NCBI GenBank assembly: GCA_023300185.1
Contig: CP097092.1
Location: 930,001-994,000 of the forward strand
Direction: 5' to 3'
Length of the DNA: 64,000 bases
Source: Lancefieldella parvula
GTDB lineage: Bacteria; Actinomycetota; Coriobacteriia; Coriobacteriales; Atopobiaceae
Shown: positions 9,438 to 18,399 of the stretch, in pieces
How positions within the stretch are numbered: the stretch's first letter is position 1
Layout: each line of letters begins with the position of its first letter
The notes under the pieces: model-generated
Told to the model about the DNA's origin: nothing
The model's input: only the letters and a program-made list of their open reading frames with translations
The model's database searches: none
Made by a program: the position numbers and the translations under genes

Positions 9438-9722
9438 TTAGTAAACGATGGTGTTCTCGCCCTTAATAGCCTCGTCAAAAGACTCTTTAACAAAGCCAAG
9501 GGTACCGTCGTTAATCTCTTTCATAGCAATAGAGACAGAATCTTTACCACTTGCAACAGTAGTAATGTCATCAAAATCCTGAACAGCGGTTACACGCAGG
9601 TGCTGACCGTGAAGCATGTTGTTAATATCGCAAGCACGCTTAGAAGCAAGAGAGCAAAGCAAGAATGGATTCTGCTCAGTCTTCTGAAGCAGGCTGTCAA
9701 TCTCAGGCTTAATAACAGACAT
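9438..9722 (-). CDS. rpoZ: RNA polymerase omega subunit (RpoZ-like)
   Basis: 94 residues. The SLLQKTEQNPFLLCSLASKRACDINNML segment matches omega's LL...NPY.L...ASKRARQIN signature, and the position directly after gmk is the classical rpoZ place. Omega helps assemble RNA polymerase by latching onto beta prime. Its start codon overlaps the gmk stop by one base (TAATG), so translation is probably coupled. The C-terminal half is acidic and not well conserved, which is normal for omega. Confidence 0.85.
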   Translation of the reverse strand: MSVIKPEIDSLLQKTEQNPFLLCSLASKRACDINNMLHGQHLRVTAVQDFDDITTVASGKDSVSIAMKEINDGTLGFVKESFDEAIKGENTIVY

Positions 9723-10300
9723 TAAAGCTGACCTCCGTCTGATTCATAGTCATCAAAAACTTCCTCAAGCTTGCTGAGAGCAGTCTCAAGGTTGTCGTTC
9801 ACAATGCAAACAGTATAGTCGTTTGCATACTCCATTTCACGTGACGCATTAGAAAGTCTCGTAGAAATGGTCTTCTCGTCTTCTGTGCCACGACCTCTAA
9901 GGCGCTGTTCAAGCTCTTCAAATGAAGGTGGCTTAATAAAGACGAGAATGGCGTTGGGATATTGTTTGTGGACCATAAGTCCACCCTGAACGTCAATCTC
10001 TAGAACAACAGACTGACCTGCAGAAATCAGGCGATCAACCTCGGATTTGAGCGTGCCATAGCAATGACCATGAACATGAGCCCACTCAAGGAATTCACCA
10101 GCATCAACGCGCTTTTTAAATTCTTCATCGGAGAGAAAATGATACGCAACTCCATCGACTTCTCCTGGTCGTGGAGAGCGCGTAGTAGCCGAAACCGTCA
10201 GGCCTAGGTTTGGGCGCTTGTCCCTCAACAGAGAGACAAGCGTTCCTTTTCCTACGCCTGACGGTCCAGATACTACAAAAAGTTTGGCTGAACGAGCCAC
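9722..10300 (-). CDS. gmk: Guanylate kinase
   Basis: 192 residues. P-loop GPSGVGKGT at residues 12-20, SATTRSPRPGEVDG (GMP-binding Ser/Arg residues) and the lid region are all present. It phosphorylates GMP to GDP in the cytoplasm. Translation starts at GTG 10300, sharing one base with the stop of the upstream integration host factor gene, so the two are coupled. Confidence 0.97.
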   Translation of the reverse strand: MARSAKLFVVSGPSGVGKGTLVSLLRDKRPNLGLTVSATTRSPRPGEVDGVAYHFLSDEEFKKRVDAGEFLEWAHVHGHCYGTLKSEVDRLISAGQSVVLEIDVQGGLMVHKQYPNAILVFIKPPSFEELEQRLRGRGTEDEKTISTRLSNASREMEYANDYTVCIVNDNLETALSKLEEVFDDYESDGGQL

Positions 10301-10608
10301 TACTTGGTCAGTGCCTCGAGGAGCTGCTCACGCTGACGAGCGCCAAGGCCCTTAACGCGGCGAGTTGCGGAAATTCCGAGCTCGTCCATAATCTTTGCTG
10401 CCTTTGCCTTGCCATAGCCAGGAAGGGACTCGATAAGAGCGGAAACCTTCATACGCTCAGCAATAGGATCGGTAGAATCAAGGACCTCTTTAAGGGAGAC
10501 CTTACCAGTCTTAACCTTCTCGCGAAGCTCTGCACGAGCGTGACGAGCCTGAGCTGCCTTCTCAAGTGCTGCCTTGCGCTGCTCATCGGTAAGTGTAGGT
10601 AGAGCCAT
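10300..10608 (-). CDS. mihF: Integration host factor, actinobacterial type (mIHF)
   Basis: 102 residues. It has the central ESLPGYGKAKAAKIMDELGI helix-two-turn-helix and the RRVKGLGARQREQLLE C terminus of actinobacterial mIHF, a nucleoid-associated DNA-bending protein. This family is largely restricted to actinobacteria, where it sits before gmk, as here; it is good evidence for the phylum. The start is ATG 10608, with GGAGGA 5 bases upstream; an in-frame ATG five codons earlier has no such site. A possible promoter (TTGCTG, 17 bp, TAAATT) precedes it. The 163 bases between this gene and pyrF hold no further gene. Confidence 0.95.
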   Translation of the reverse strand: MALPTLTDEQRKAALEKAAQARHARAELREKVKTGKVSLKEVLDSTDPIAERMKVSALIESLPGYGKAKAAKIMDELGISATRRVKGLGARQREQLLEALTK

Positions 10609-10771
10609 TGTTCCTCCAAACATCGTTTTCGTACTTCATATACGAAACTCAATTTAATGTGCCTTTTGCACTTCAGCAAAATAGTTTGCCACATAACACG
10701 TTATTTACAAGGGGTTTTTTAATATTTCCGCATCAAAAACCACCTGTTCACCACAATTCCAACAATTTCCG

Positions 10772-11504
10772 TTAATTTTTGAGCTCTGAAATGATGGATT
10801 CAAATGCTTCGACTGGATCGTTTGCGCAGGTAATTGGCCTACCAACTACCAATTTGCTTGCTCCGGCCTTAATTGCAGCTGAAGGTGTGGAAATTCTGAC
10901 CTGATCGCCCTTCTCGGCACCTTCTGGACGTACTCCTGGGGTCACGATGAGTGCATTTGGTCCCAAAAGCTCTCTCATCTCCTGTGCTTCCTGAGGCGAG
11001 CAGACAATTCCATCAGCGCCAGCGTTGTAAGAAAGAGAAGCCAAACGAGCAACCTCATCCTTAATAGAGCCGTCTACGCCAATAGAATGAAGCGCGTCCT
11101 CGTCCATGCTGGTAAGGACAGAAATAGCCACCAGCTTGGTGCGGCCAGACTCATCAACGCCACGCTCTGCTGCAGCCTCTTCTGCACCCTCACGACCAGC
11201 AGCAATCATCTGAGCGGTTCCCAGGCCGTGAATAGAAAGAATGTCTGCACCAGAAAGCGATGCAGAGTGGACAGCAGCCTTTGACCTGGAATGGAATGTC
11301 GTGCACCTTGAGGTCCAAGAACACCTTGAAGCCGCGAGCATGCATCTCGTCCACCATCGAGGGTCCGTAGCGATAAAAGAGCGTCATGCCAACCTTAACC
11401 CAACGTGCGTGGCCGGCGAGAAGATCGGTGAGCTCCAAAGCTCTTTCTCTTGTGCAATCAAGCGCAACAATAACGGCGTCGCGTGCCTGCTCGTCTGTTA
11501 GCAT
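10772..11504 (-). pseudogene. pyrF: Orotidine 5'-phosphate decarboxylase, split by one surplus base
   Basis: Together the two frames give a normal-length PyrF (last step of UMP synthesis). The first frame starts at ATG 11504 and carries the catalytic DLKVHDIP motif, but after QVK it runs into a stop about 23 codons later. The next frame resumes at once with AAVHSASLSGADILSIHG and continues through PGVRPEG and the phosphate-binding VVGRPIT segment to the end. Deleting one base in the AAAGG run (plus positions 11279-11283) restores the frame with the same spacing as E. coli PyrF between DIP and the next strand. No other damage is visible. Last gene of the pyr operon; the start overlaps the pyrD stop. 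Confidence 0.88.
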
Positions 11505-12426
11505 TCAACAGCTCCAATCAGCTCGTGGATGTCAGATACTCCCTGAGACTTTGCCCAGTCAGTAAGCTCGTTCAGAACACGTGGAGCACACATTGGGTCG
11601 TAAAGGTTTGCAGAACCCACCGAGACAGCCGTAGCGCCCGCTAGGATAAACTCTGCAGCATCCTCGCCCGTTTCTACGCCGCCAACGCCGCAGATAGGAA
11701 TAGAGACCGCTTGTGCGCACTCCCAGACCATACGGACAGCAGCGTTGTGACAGAGAGGACCACTCAGGCCTCCAGTTGGCTTAGAGAGCCTGCTCTTTCT
11801 TGTGTGGACGTTAATTGACATGCCTGGAATAGAGTTGATTAACGTAAGACCATCAGCGCCTGCGGCCTCAAAAGCCTTACCAATCTCGGCAACGTTGACG
11901 GGAGCCATCTTAACCAAGAATAGGCAGCTTTGTCAGAGGACGAACTGCCTTCATAATCTCCGTAGCCTGTTCAGGAGTGCCGCCCAGGGGCTTGCCGCCC
12001 TTCTCGAGATTTGGACAGCTTACATTAAGCTCAATAGCTGAAATATGTGGATTAAGCTCTTCAAGACGCTCGACAACGTCAATCATCTCTTGGACGGAAT
12101 GTGCTGCCATCTGCATGATGACGCGCGTACCACGGCCTTCAAGATCTTGCATGTAGTCATCAGTGTGGGCGATAAAATCGTCCACTCCAGGATTAGCAAG
12201 GCCAACGCTGTTCATCATGCCGCCGTTGAGCTCGCACATACGAGGAGCAGGGTTTCCTTCCCAAGGAACACGGGCAACGCCCTTCATAGTGATGGCGCCA
12301 AGCAGAGAAACGTCGTAGAAAGCCCTCAAACTGCCAGCCGTAGCCAAAGGTGCCCGCAGCAGTGTTGATAGGGTTTTTCATCTGGATGCCGCCAAGATTG
12401 ACGGCCATTTTTACCTGATCTACCAT
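11498..12426 (-). pseudogene. pyrD: Dihydroorotate dehydrogenase catalytic subunit (type 1B), two surplus bases
   Basis: Three consecutive reading frames are needed. Frame 1 (from ATG 12426) gives VNLGGIQMKNPINTAAGTFGYGWQFE; a surplus base near 12317-12326 shifts it, and frame 2 continues with FYDVSLLGAITMKG and the active-site region ELNVSCPN (catalytic Cys). A second surplus base at 12-base distance from the frame-2 stop (GG at plus 11914-11915) precedes frame 3, VKMAPVNVAEIG to the C-terminal FMN-binding GVGGVETGEDA. With both corrected the protein is about 308 residues, standard for PyrD type 1B, which works with PyrK to pass electrons from dihydroorotate to NAD. Overlaps both neighbours by a few bases. 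Confidence 0.88.
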
Positions 12427-13215
12427 GCGATCTCCTTTGCCTCAAAGACAGGTCCAACCATGCAAGCAGACGCATAGCCGCCCTTAGCAAGTGGGACATT
12501 GCAGGTGTTACATGCACCAAAGGCGCAGCTCATCATACGCTCCATAGAAACCTGGCAGGCAACGTTATGGGCAATTGCAAGCTTGGCCACGCTTCTCATC
12601 ATAGGCTCAGGACCGCAGGTATAGACAGCGTCCCAAACGCCTTGGCTCAAAGGCTCCTCCAAAGCTGCTGTTACAAAGCCCTTGATACCCTTAGAACCAT
12701 CATCTGTTGTGACATACACGTTCTGTGCGCCTAAGCGCGAGAAGATCTTCTTCTCCAAAGAGTTTCTCGGCAGTTTGTGCGCCAATAACCGCGTCAAACT
12801 CAACACCAAGCTCGGTAAGCTTGCGCGCTGCAGCGATAATTGGTGTGATGCCCACACCACCTGCTACCAGGACGCTTCTCTTGCTAGAGGCGTTGAGGCG
12901 CCAGGGGCGGCCGCAAGGAGCAGTCATGTCACTGGCGTCACCAGGCTTCATCTGAGAAAGCCTGCGTGTACCCTCGCCTACCGTTGCGTAGATAAGCTCC
13001 AGCGTATCGGTTGCTTTATCAGCAAGCGAGAAGGACAGTGGGATGCGAAGAATATGACGCTTATCGCCTGGAACATTGACGTTTACAAACTGACCAGGCT
13101 CCAAGGACTTACAAAGACCTGGTACCTTGAGCTGGGCTCTATACAGATTCTGGGCAACCTGGGTATTACTCAGAACCGTAAAGTCAAATACCTGTACATT
13201 TCCACGTAGTGGCAT
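12420..13215 (-). pseudogene. pyrK: Dihydroorotate dehydrogenase electron-transfer subunit, one surplus base
   Basis: The first frame (ATG 13215) gives the FAD-binding barrel and the NAD-binding VAGGVGITPI segment up to FGEEDLLAL; the second continues GAQNVYVTTDDGSKG, the YTCGPEPMM motif and the 2Fe-2S cysteines (SCAFGACNTC). One base must be skipped in CTT AGG C (plus 12730-12735). Corrected length is about 264 residues, normal for PyrK. The protein shuttles electrons from PyrD to NAD through FAD and the iron-sulfur cluster. Its start overlaps the pyrC stop (TAATG), and its stop overlaps pyrD. Confidence 0.88.
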
Positions 13216-14522
13216 TACTTTTCCCCTCCAGGAACAACTATCTCATTGGCAAGAACACGTTTTCCGTCAACAAACACATCAGTTGCAACACCATAGAGCT
13301 CAGCGCCAATGAAGGCCGAGTTCTTAGACTTACTCTCAAAATACTCTGTTGTAATCTGAACCTTCTTTTCTGGGTCAAAAAGGGTCAGGTCGGCCTTATA
13401 ACCTGCAGCAATCTTTACAGGCTCAAGGCGCAGAATACGACGAGGATTAACGGCCATTGCACGGACAAGGCCGGTGTAGGAAAGCTTATTGGTGCGTACC
13501 ATATTAGTAATCATCAAAGGCAGCGAGGTCTCAAGGCCAATGCAGCCAAAGTAAGAGATTTCCCACTCACAGTCCTTCTCGTGAGCTGCATGAGGAGCAT
13601 GATCAGTAACAATGCAATCAACTGTACCGTCTGCGACTGCAGTCTGAAGAGCAAGCGCATCCTCAGCAGTTCTGAGTGGTGGATTCATCTTCAGATTGGT
13701 GTTATACGTATCAGTGATGTCATCTTCAGACAAGAAGAGGTGGTGAGGGCAAACCTCTGCAGTAACAGGCAAACCCTCCTTCTTAGCTGCACGTACCAGC
13801 TCTGCTCCCCTGCCCGTTGAAATGTGGCAGATGTGCAGAGGACAGCCGGTAAGGCGGCACAGATCAATGTCTCTGGAAATCTCCAGCTCCTCGCCAAGTG
13901 CTGGCCAGCCAAACATACCAAGTCGCGTACTTGCGCGACCCTCGTTAACAACACCACCAGCACTGATGGACTCAATCTCACAGTGAGCAGCAACAACGCG
14001 GTCAAACTGGGAGACGTACTCCATAACGGTGCGCATCATACCAGCGCTTTGAACGCCGTGGCCGTCGTCAGAGAACGCGGATGCTCCCTCATCAACCATG
14101 TTGCCAATCTCAGCAAGCTCTTGACCCTTAGAACCCTTGGTTAGAGCACCCATAGGACGGACGTGAATGAGACCAACCTCATTGCCACGATCAATCTGGA
14201 AGCGAACAGCAGGCCCGTTATCGGTAACAGGGTTGGTGTTTGGCATAGTAGCAACATCAGTAAAACCACCGTGAACCGCAGCTCTAGAGCCCGTCTCGAT
14301 AGTCTCTTTGTACTCAAAGCCTGGATCTCTGAAGTGAACATGCATATCAACGAGGCCAGGGGTTAGCACCTTGCCTTTTGCATCAATAACGGTATCACCC
14401 TCTTGAGGTGCAACGGTTGCTGCTACTTCAGCAATAGTTTCTCCCTCAATACGAACGTCCAGTACCGCATCAAGATTAAGCTGTGGATCTACAACACGTG
14501 CACCCTTAAGCAGAAATGCCAT
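13215..14522 (-). CDS. pyrC: Dihydroorotase
   Basis: 435 residues, type I dihydroorotase. Zinc ligands appear in DMHVHFRDPG (about residue 59), the MPNTNP motif follows, and later ICHISTGRG and IVTDHAPHA supply further metal and catalytic residues. It converts carbamoyl aspartate to dihydroorotate. The start lies within the 3' end of pyrB (17-bp overlap), so the genes are translationally linked. Unlike its downstream neighbours the frame is intact throughout. Confidence 0.96.
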   Translation of the reverse strand: MAFLLKGARVVDPQLNLDAVLDVRIEGETIAEVAATVAPQEGDTVIDAKGKVLTPGLVDMHVHFRDPGFEYKETIETGSRAAVHGGFTDVATMPNTNPVTDNGPAVRFQIDRGNEVGLIHVRPMGALTKGSKGQELAEIGNMVDEGASAFSDDGHGVQSAGMMRTVMEYVSQFDRVVAAHCEIESISAGGVVNEGRASTRLGMFGWPALGEELEISRDIDLCRLTGCPLHICHISTGRGAELVRAAKKEGLPVTAEVCPHHLFLSEDDITDTYNTNLKMNPPLRTAEDALALQTAVADGTVDCIVTDHAPHAAHEKDCEWEISYFGCIGLETSLPLMITNMVRTNKLSYTGLVRAMAVNPRRILRLEPVKIAAGYKADLTLFDPEKKVQITTEYFESKSKNSAFIGAELYGVATDVFVDGKRVLANEIVVPGGEK

Positions 14523-15441
14523 CAGAGTCTCCTCCCAGAAGCAAATACATTGCGGCCATGCGCGTCAAAACACCCGCATTAACCTGATCAAGAATGCGAG
14601 AGCGAGCGCAATCGGCCACCTCGCTATTAATTTCCATACCGCGATTCATAGGTCCTGGGTGGCAGATGATTGCCTCAGGCTTCATCAACTTACTGCGGCG
14701 CTCGTCAAGACCCCAAAGTCTGTTGTACTCACGGCGAGAAGGAATAGGAGCTCCTTCCATACGCTCCAGCTGCACGCGAAGCATGTACACGACGTCCACA
14801 TCACCAATGACTTCATCAAAGTGTGAGGTCTGAGAGCAACCAAACCAACTTGGATCGTCTACGTGGAATGTTGGAGGACCAACCAGAACAACCTCTGCAC
14901 CCATAGTCTTAAGTGCTGGCACCAAAGAGCCAACAACGCGGCTATGAGAAAGGTCGCCAACAATGGCAACCTTAAGGCCGTCTAAGTGTCCAAAGTTCCT
15001 GCGAATGGTATAGAGGTCAAGCATTGCCTGCGTTGGGTGCTGATGCTTACCGTCGCCAGCATTGATGACAACGGCATCAGTGTGCTCGGTAATCTTTTGT
15101 GGTGTACCTGCAAGTCTTGCGCGGCAGATAAACATGTCAACGTTCATAGCGTCAATAGTCTGGATGGTGTCTGCCAGCGACTCTCCCTTAACAACAGACG
15201 AGGTTGAACCTCCCATGTTCAGAGCATCAGCAGAGAGGCGTTTCTCGGCAAGCTCAAATGAAGAGCGAGTCCTGGTAGAAGGCTCCAAAAACAGATTGAC
15301 AATGGTGCGACCGCGAAGTGCTGGAACCTTCTTAATGTCTCTGTTATTTACCGCTTCAAACGACTGAGCAGTATCAAGAATCTGCTGGATGTCGTCACGA
15401 GTCAAACTGTTTGTATCAATCAAATGTTTAACTGAAAGCAT
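14506..15441 (-). CDS. pyrB: Aspartate carbamoyltransferase catalytic subunit
   Basis: 311 residues, normal for PyrB. The carbamoyl-phosphate loop LEPSTRTRSSFE and the HPTQAMLDLYTI motif (His-Pro-Thr-Gln) are intact, as is CHPGPMNRGMEI near the C terminus. It makes carbamoyl aspartate in the first committed pyrimidine step. No pyrI regulatory subunit is present, as usual outside enteric bacteria. Start overlaps the pyrR stop by one base. Confidence 0.97.
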   Translation of the reverse strand: MLSVKHLIDTNSLTRDDIQQILDTAQSFEAVNNRDIKKVPALRGRTIVNLFLEPSTRTRSSFELAEKRLSADALNMGGSTSSVVKGESLADTIQTIDAMNVDMFICRARLAGTPQKITEHTDAVVINAGDGKHQHPTQAMLDLYTIRRNFGHLDGLKVAIVGDLSHSRVVGSLVPALKTMGAEVVLVGPPTFHVDDPSWFGCSQTSHFDEVIGDVDVVYMLRVQLERMEGAPIPSRREYNRLWGLDERRSKLMKPEAIICHPGPMNRGMEINSEVADCARSRILDQVNAGVLTRMAAMYLLLGGDSDGISA

Positions 15442-16016
15442 TAGTTTCCTCCCTCAATAAAGGGGTCAGAATAGTCAGCTTCATACAGCAAGACGCAGTC
15501 CTGACCATCAATTTCTTTAACATTTAAGCTGACTACCTGGCTCTTTGATGAAGGAACGTTCTTTCCCACATAGTCAGGTCTAATAGGAAGCTCGCGGTGA
15601 CCGCGATCAACTACTACGGCCAGCTGGACACGCTCAGGGCGGCCGTAATCAATGAGGGCGTCAAGCGCTGCTCTGATAGTTCTTCCGGTCTGAAGAACGT
15701 CATCTACCAGCACAACACTTGTGCCCGTAATATCAAAATCGATATTAGTTGCATGAAGTACCGGTGCAGTGTTTCTTCTAAAATCATCGCGATAAAAACT
15801 GATATCAAGTGAGCCAACTTTTGGCTTAAATCCGGTAAAACTCAAAATCTTGTCCGCAAGACGAGAAGCCAAAACCTCTCCACGGCGAATAATGCCCACC
15901 AGAGCAACGTTTTCAATTGAATCGTTATTCTCGACAATTTCGTGAGCAATTCGTGTAAGCATGCGGTCAAGGGACTGCTCATCCACAATGAGAGAGTGCG
16001 AACCTTCTTGAGCCAT
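15441..16016 (-). CDS. pyrR: Bifunctional pyr operon attenuator / uracil phosphoribosyltransferase PyrR
   Basis: 191 residues. The PRPP-binding loop VVLVDDVLQTGRTIRAA and the VVDRGHRELPIRPDYVGK region are typical of PyrR. The protein binds pyr mRNA in response to UMP and causes termination, and can also convert uracil plus PRPP to UMP. It is the first gene of pyrRBCKDF, directly behind a leader hairpin that could be its own target. Start ATG 16016 is preceded by GGAGG. Confidence 0.96.
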   Translation of the reverse strand: MAQEGSHSLIVDEQSLDRMLTRIAHEIVENNDSIENVALVGIIRRGEVLASRLADKILSFTGFKPKVGSLDISFYRDDFRRNTAPVLHATNIDFDITGTSVVLVDDVLQTGRTIRAALDALIDYGRPERVQLAVVVDRGHRELPIRPDYVGKNVPSSKSQVVSLNVKEIDGQDCVLLYEADYSDPFIEGGN

Positions 16017-16020
16017 AGCG

Positions 16021-16133
16021 CCTCCAATAAAAAAGATACCTCACCTGACCAGGCACAAGGTATCCAAAAGGCAAAACTATGACTATGAGCCTTACGGGTA
16101 TCTCGTACCACATTTAAAGACACACATATTGTA
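16021..16133 (-). promoter_or_regulatory. pyr operon leader with transcription attenuator
   Basis: On the minus strand a TACAAT -10 (plus 16128-16133) is followed by about 90 bases of leader and then a hairpin GATACCT ... AGGTATC (plus 16035-16064) containing an inner CCTG/CAGG pair and ending in six T residues, just before the pyrR ribosome-binding site. A second copy of GATACC upstream (plus 16097-16102) could pair with the same 3' arm, giving an alternative fold. This is the layout of a PyrR-controlled terminator; binding by PyrR is inferred, and I could not match its loop consensus with confidence. Confidence 0.75.
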
Positions 16134-16169
16134 CTCGTACAGACCCTAACTTTTGGTTAGGAATTTTAA

Positions 16170-17273
16170 TTATCTCTTAAGGTGCTCGTAAGCTTCACAA
16201 ACTTCATCCACGGGACCAAGCATGCGCTGCTTTCCCTTCTCAATCCAAATAGCGCGGTCGCAAATGCGCTGGACCAGATCAATAGAGTGAGAAACCAGAA
16301 GAACGGTAACGTTATTAGAAGCAACCAGCTCTTTGATGCGATTCTCGCACTTTTGCTGAAAAAGGAAGTCTCCTACCGAAAGCGTCTCGTCAACAATGAG
16401 CAGGTCAGGCTCTGTAACGGTTGCAATTGCAAAGGCAATACGTGCCACCATACCAGAGGAGTAGTTCTTGAGTGGCATGTCCATAAAGCCCTCAAGCTCA
16501 GCAAACTCTACGATCTGGTCAAAGTGCGAGTCAATAAACTCCTTCTTGTAACCAAGAAGAGCGCCATTGAGGTAGATGTTCTCTTTAGCAGTCAGTTCCA
16601 TGTCAAAGCCAGCACCAAGCTCAATAAGAGGTGCAATAGTCCCTTTAACCTCACAAGTTCCCTTAGAAGGCTCAAGTACGCCCGCAATGATTTTGAGCAT
16701 GGTAGACTTGCCGGAACCGTTGGTGCCCACCAGGCCAAAAGCCTCGCCACGCTTTACCTCAAACGAGATGTCATCAAGAGCCTTGAACTCCTTAAAAGCA
16801 ACCTCGCCGCGTGCAAAGGCAATAAAATACTCTTTCAGCGAGTTGAACTGCTCAGAGGCAATGTTAAAGATCTCCGAAACGCCGTTTACCGCAACAACGG
16901 TCTCTGCGTCTTCAGATGGAAGCGGTGGACGCATAAAATCGTCATCGCCTGCAACAACTACCCAGGCAGTAACTGTCTGAGGGTTGTTGTGTGTGTCAAA
17001 TGCATCAATGTAGAGATGATAGCGACCAGGCTCTGGGAAGGTATATGTCCACGACGTATTAGGAATTGAATCACCAAATTGATGCTCTGTGGTATCCCAA
17101 AAACCCTCATCCCAACGGTCGTTCAAACTCCACACATAGTGGAATTTAAAGCCCTCAGGGTCTGCACCAATAATCTTAGGAGTAGCAGTTACAGTCTCTC
17201 CTGCACGAATCTCGTGCGTATCCAAGGAAACCTGAACTGACCAGCCTAATTCTTTATTTGGTGACTCAGACAT
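16170..17273 (-). CDS. ABC transporter ATPase of the polysaccharide-export (Wzt/TagH) type with N-terminal beta-sandwich domain
   Basis: 367 residues. Residues about 10-112 form an Ig/PKD-like beta-sandwich by appearance (AGETVTATPKI ... FPEPGRYHLYIDAFDTHNNPQTV), followed by a linker and a complete ABC ATPase: Walker A GLVGTNGSGKST, signature NYSSGM, Walker B DLLIVDETL, and switch His in LLVSHS. The closest families export teichoic acid or O-antigen. In Wzt a carbohydrate-binding domain is C-terminal; here an extra domain is at the N terminus of a cytoplasmic protein, which is unusual. No permease partner is adjacent: the neighbours are a LacI regulator and pyrR. Substrate unknown. Confidence 0.8.
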   Translation of the reverse strand: MSESPNKELGWSVQVSLDTHEIRAGETVTATPKIIGADPEGFKFHYVWSLNDRWDEGFWDTTEHQFGDSIPNTSWTYTFPEPGRYHLYIDAFDTHNNPQTVTAWVVVAGDDDFMRPPLPSEDAETVVAVNGVSEIFNIASEQFNSLKEYFIAFARGEVAFKEFKALDDISFEVKRGEAFGLVGTNGSGKSTMLKIIAGVLEPSKGTCEVKGTIAPLIELGAGFDMELTAKENIYLNGALLGYKKEFIDSHFDQIVEFAELEGFMDMPLKNYSSGMVARIAFAIATVTEPDLLIVDETLSVGDFLFQQKCENRIKELVASNNVTVLLVSHSIDLVQRICDRAIWIEKGKQRMLGPVDEVCEAYEHLKR

Positions 17274-17349
17274 ACAACTCCTCTAATCAACTATTGCCTG
17301 AACAGTATAGCTGATTATGGCGAGAAACCCGACTTTTTAAGAGACTTCT

Positions 17350-18378
17350 CTACTTCTGTGGTGTGGCTGTGGTGGTACGAACAATAAGCTTTGGAGCAAT
17401 CCTAATTGCTTCAGGCTCATACGCCGCCTCAGATGCACGAATTGCATGCTCAAGAGCTACGCGGCCACGCTCTAGTAGATTAAAGCGTACGGTGGTCAAA
17501 GAGAAGTTTGGCAGATAGTTTTCAAGAGAGTCGTCAACACCAACAATGCTGACATCATCTGGCACGCTCAGTCCTACCTCTTCAAATGCCGCTATGATGC
17601 CAAGTGCCATCTGGTCATTTGCCGCATACACCGCAGTAAAATCCCGATTTTCTCGCAGTTTTTTACCAATTTCATAGCCACTATTGGCGGTCCAATCGCC
17701 AGCTAAAGGCTCCACAATTTCTAGCCCATACTCAGACATGGCATCTCGCCAGCCCTTCTCGCGAAATTGCGAGTCAATGGAGTATGAAGGACCTGCTACA
17801 AAGCGAATTTTGCGGTGACCAAGCTCATAGAGGTGGTCAATAACAAGCTTTGAACAACCATACTGATCTGAGTCAACGGTTGTGCAATAAGGATGCTCGT
17901 GCATAGTAAGAAGGACTGTTCCAAGGCCTGGCTGCGGCACAAATGATTCAAAATCTGATGCCATAAGGCTCATGCTGATAATCATGCCGTCAACGGGAAG
18001 ATTGGACATACGATGAGAAATATCCTGCAGGCACAAGCCGTCGTCGGAGCCTTTCTCAATCATCGTAATTGCATATTCATGCTCACGAGCTGCAGAAACA
18101 ATGCCATCAAGCGTGGCTAAGTTACCAAACTCGCGAATGTCGTACAAGCAAAGTCCCACCGATTGATACGAGCCAGATCTCAACGATCTACCTGCAAAGC
18201 TTGGCCTAAAGCCCATAGACTCCATTGCTGCCTGGACTTTTTCTCGCGTGGCCTTGCTGACGTTCTGGGCGCCATTAGCAACACGAGATACGGTCTGCTG
18301 AGAAACACCAGCAACTTGCGCAACATCAGCCATTGAAACAGAGCGCTTATTTAAGCTAGAACTATGCGAGCGAGTCAC
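17350..18378 (-). CDS. LacI-family transcriptional regulator, probable galactose regulon repressor
   Basis: 342 residues. N-terminal LacI helix-turn-helix (SMADVAQVAGVSQQTVSRVANGA, hinge GRSLRSG) and a periplasmic-binding-protein-like effector domain (VYAANDQMALGIIAAFEE, IVGVDD). It is divergent from galM-galK-galT. Its own promoter region, the galM upstream region and the mglB upstream region each carry an almost identical 14-bp site with a central CG, the type of operator LacI-family proteins bind. The inference is an autoregulated repressor of galactose uptake and catabolism; the effector (galactose or a derivative) is not proven. Confidence 0.9.
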   Translation of the reverse strand: MTRSHSSSLNKRSVSMADVAQVAGVSQQTVSRVANGAQNVSKATREKVQAAMESMGFRPSFAGRSLRSGSYQSVGLCLYDIREFGNLATLDGIVSAAREHEYAITMIEKGSDDGLCLQDISHRMSNLPVDGMIISMSLMASDFESFVPQPGLGTVLLTMHEHPYCTTVDSDQYGCSKLVIDHLYELGHRKIRFVAGPSYSIDSQFREKGWRDAMSEYGLEIVEPLAGDWTANSGYEIGKKLRENRDFTAVYAANDQMALGIIAAFEEVGLSVPDDVSIVGVDDSLENYLPNFSLTTVRFNLLERGRVALEHAIRASEAAYEPEAIRIAPKLIVRTTTATPQK

Positions 18379-18399
18379 GAATTCCTCCGATTATCTGCT

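Noticed and set aside
10772..16016. Programmed frameshifting as a confirmed mechanism for the pyr genes
   Set aside because: Only pyrD's second site has a stop next to the shift; the others lie 8 to 60 codons before the zero-frame stop, unlike known programmed sites. CTT-A and CTT-G pairs are read normally in rpsT and ftsH. Kept as a finding with error as the leading explanation.
16182..17069. 295-codon open frame on the plus strand across the ABC ATPase gene
   Set aside because: Antisense to a complete ABC ATPase and has no domain of its own.
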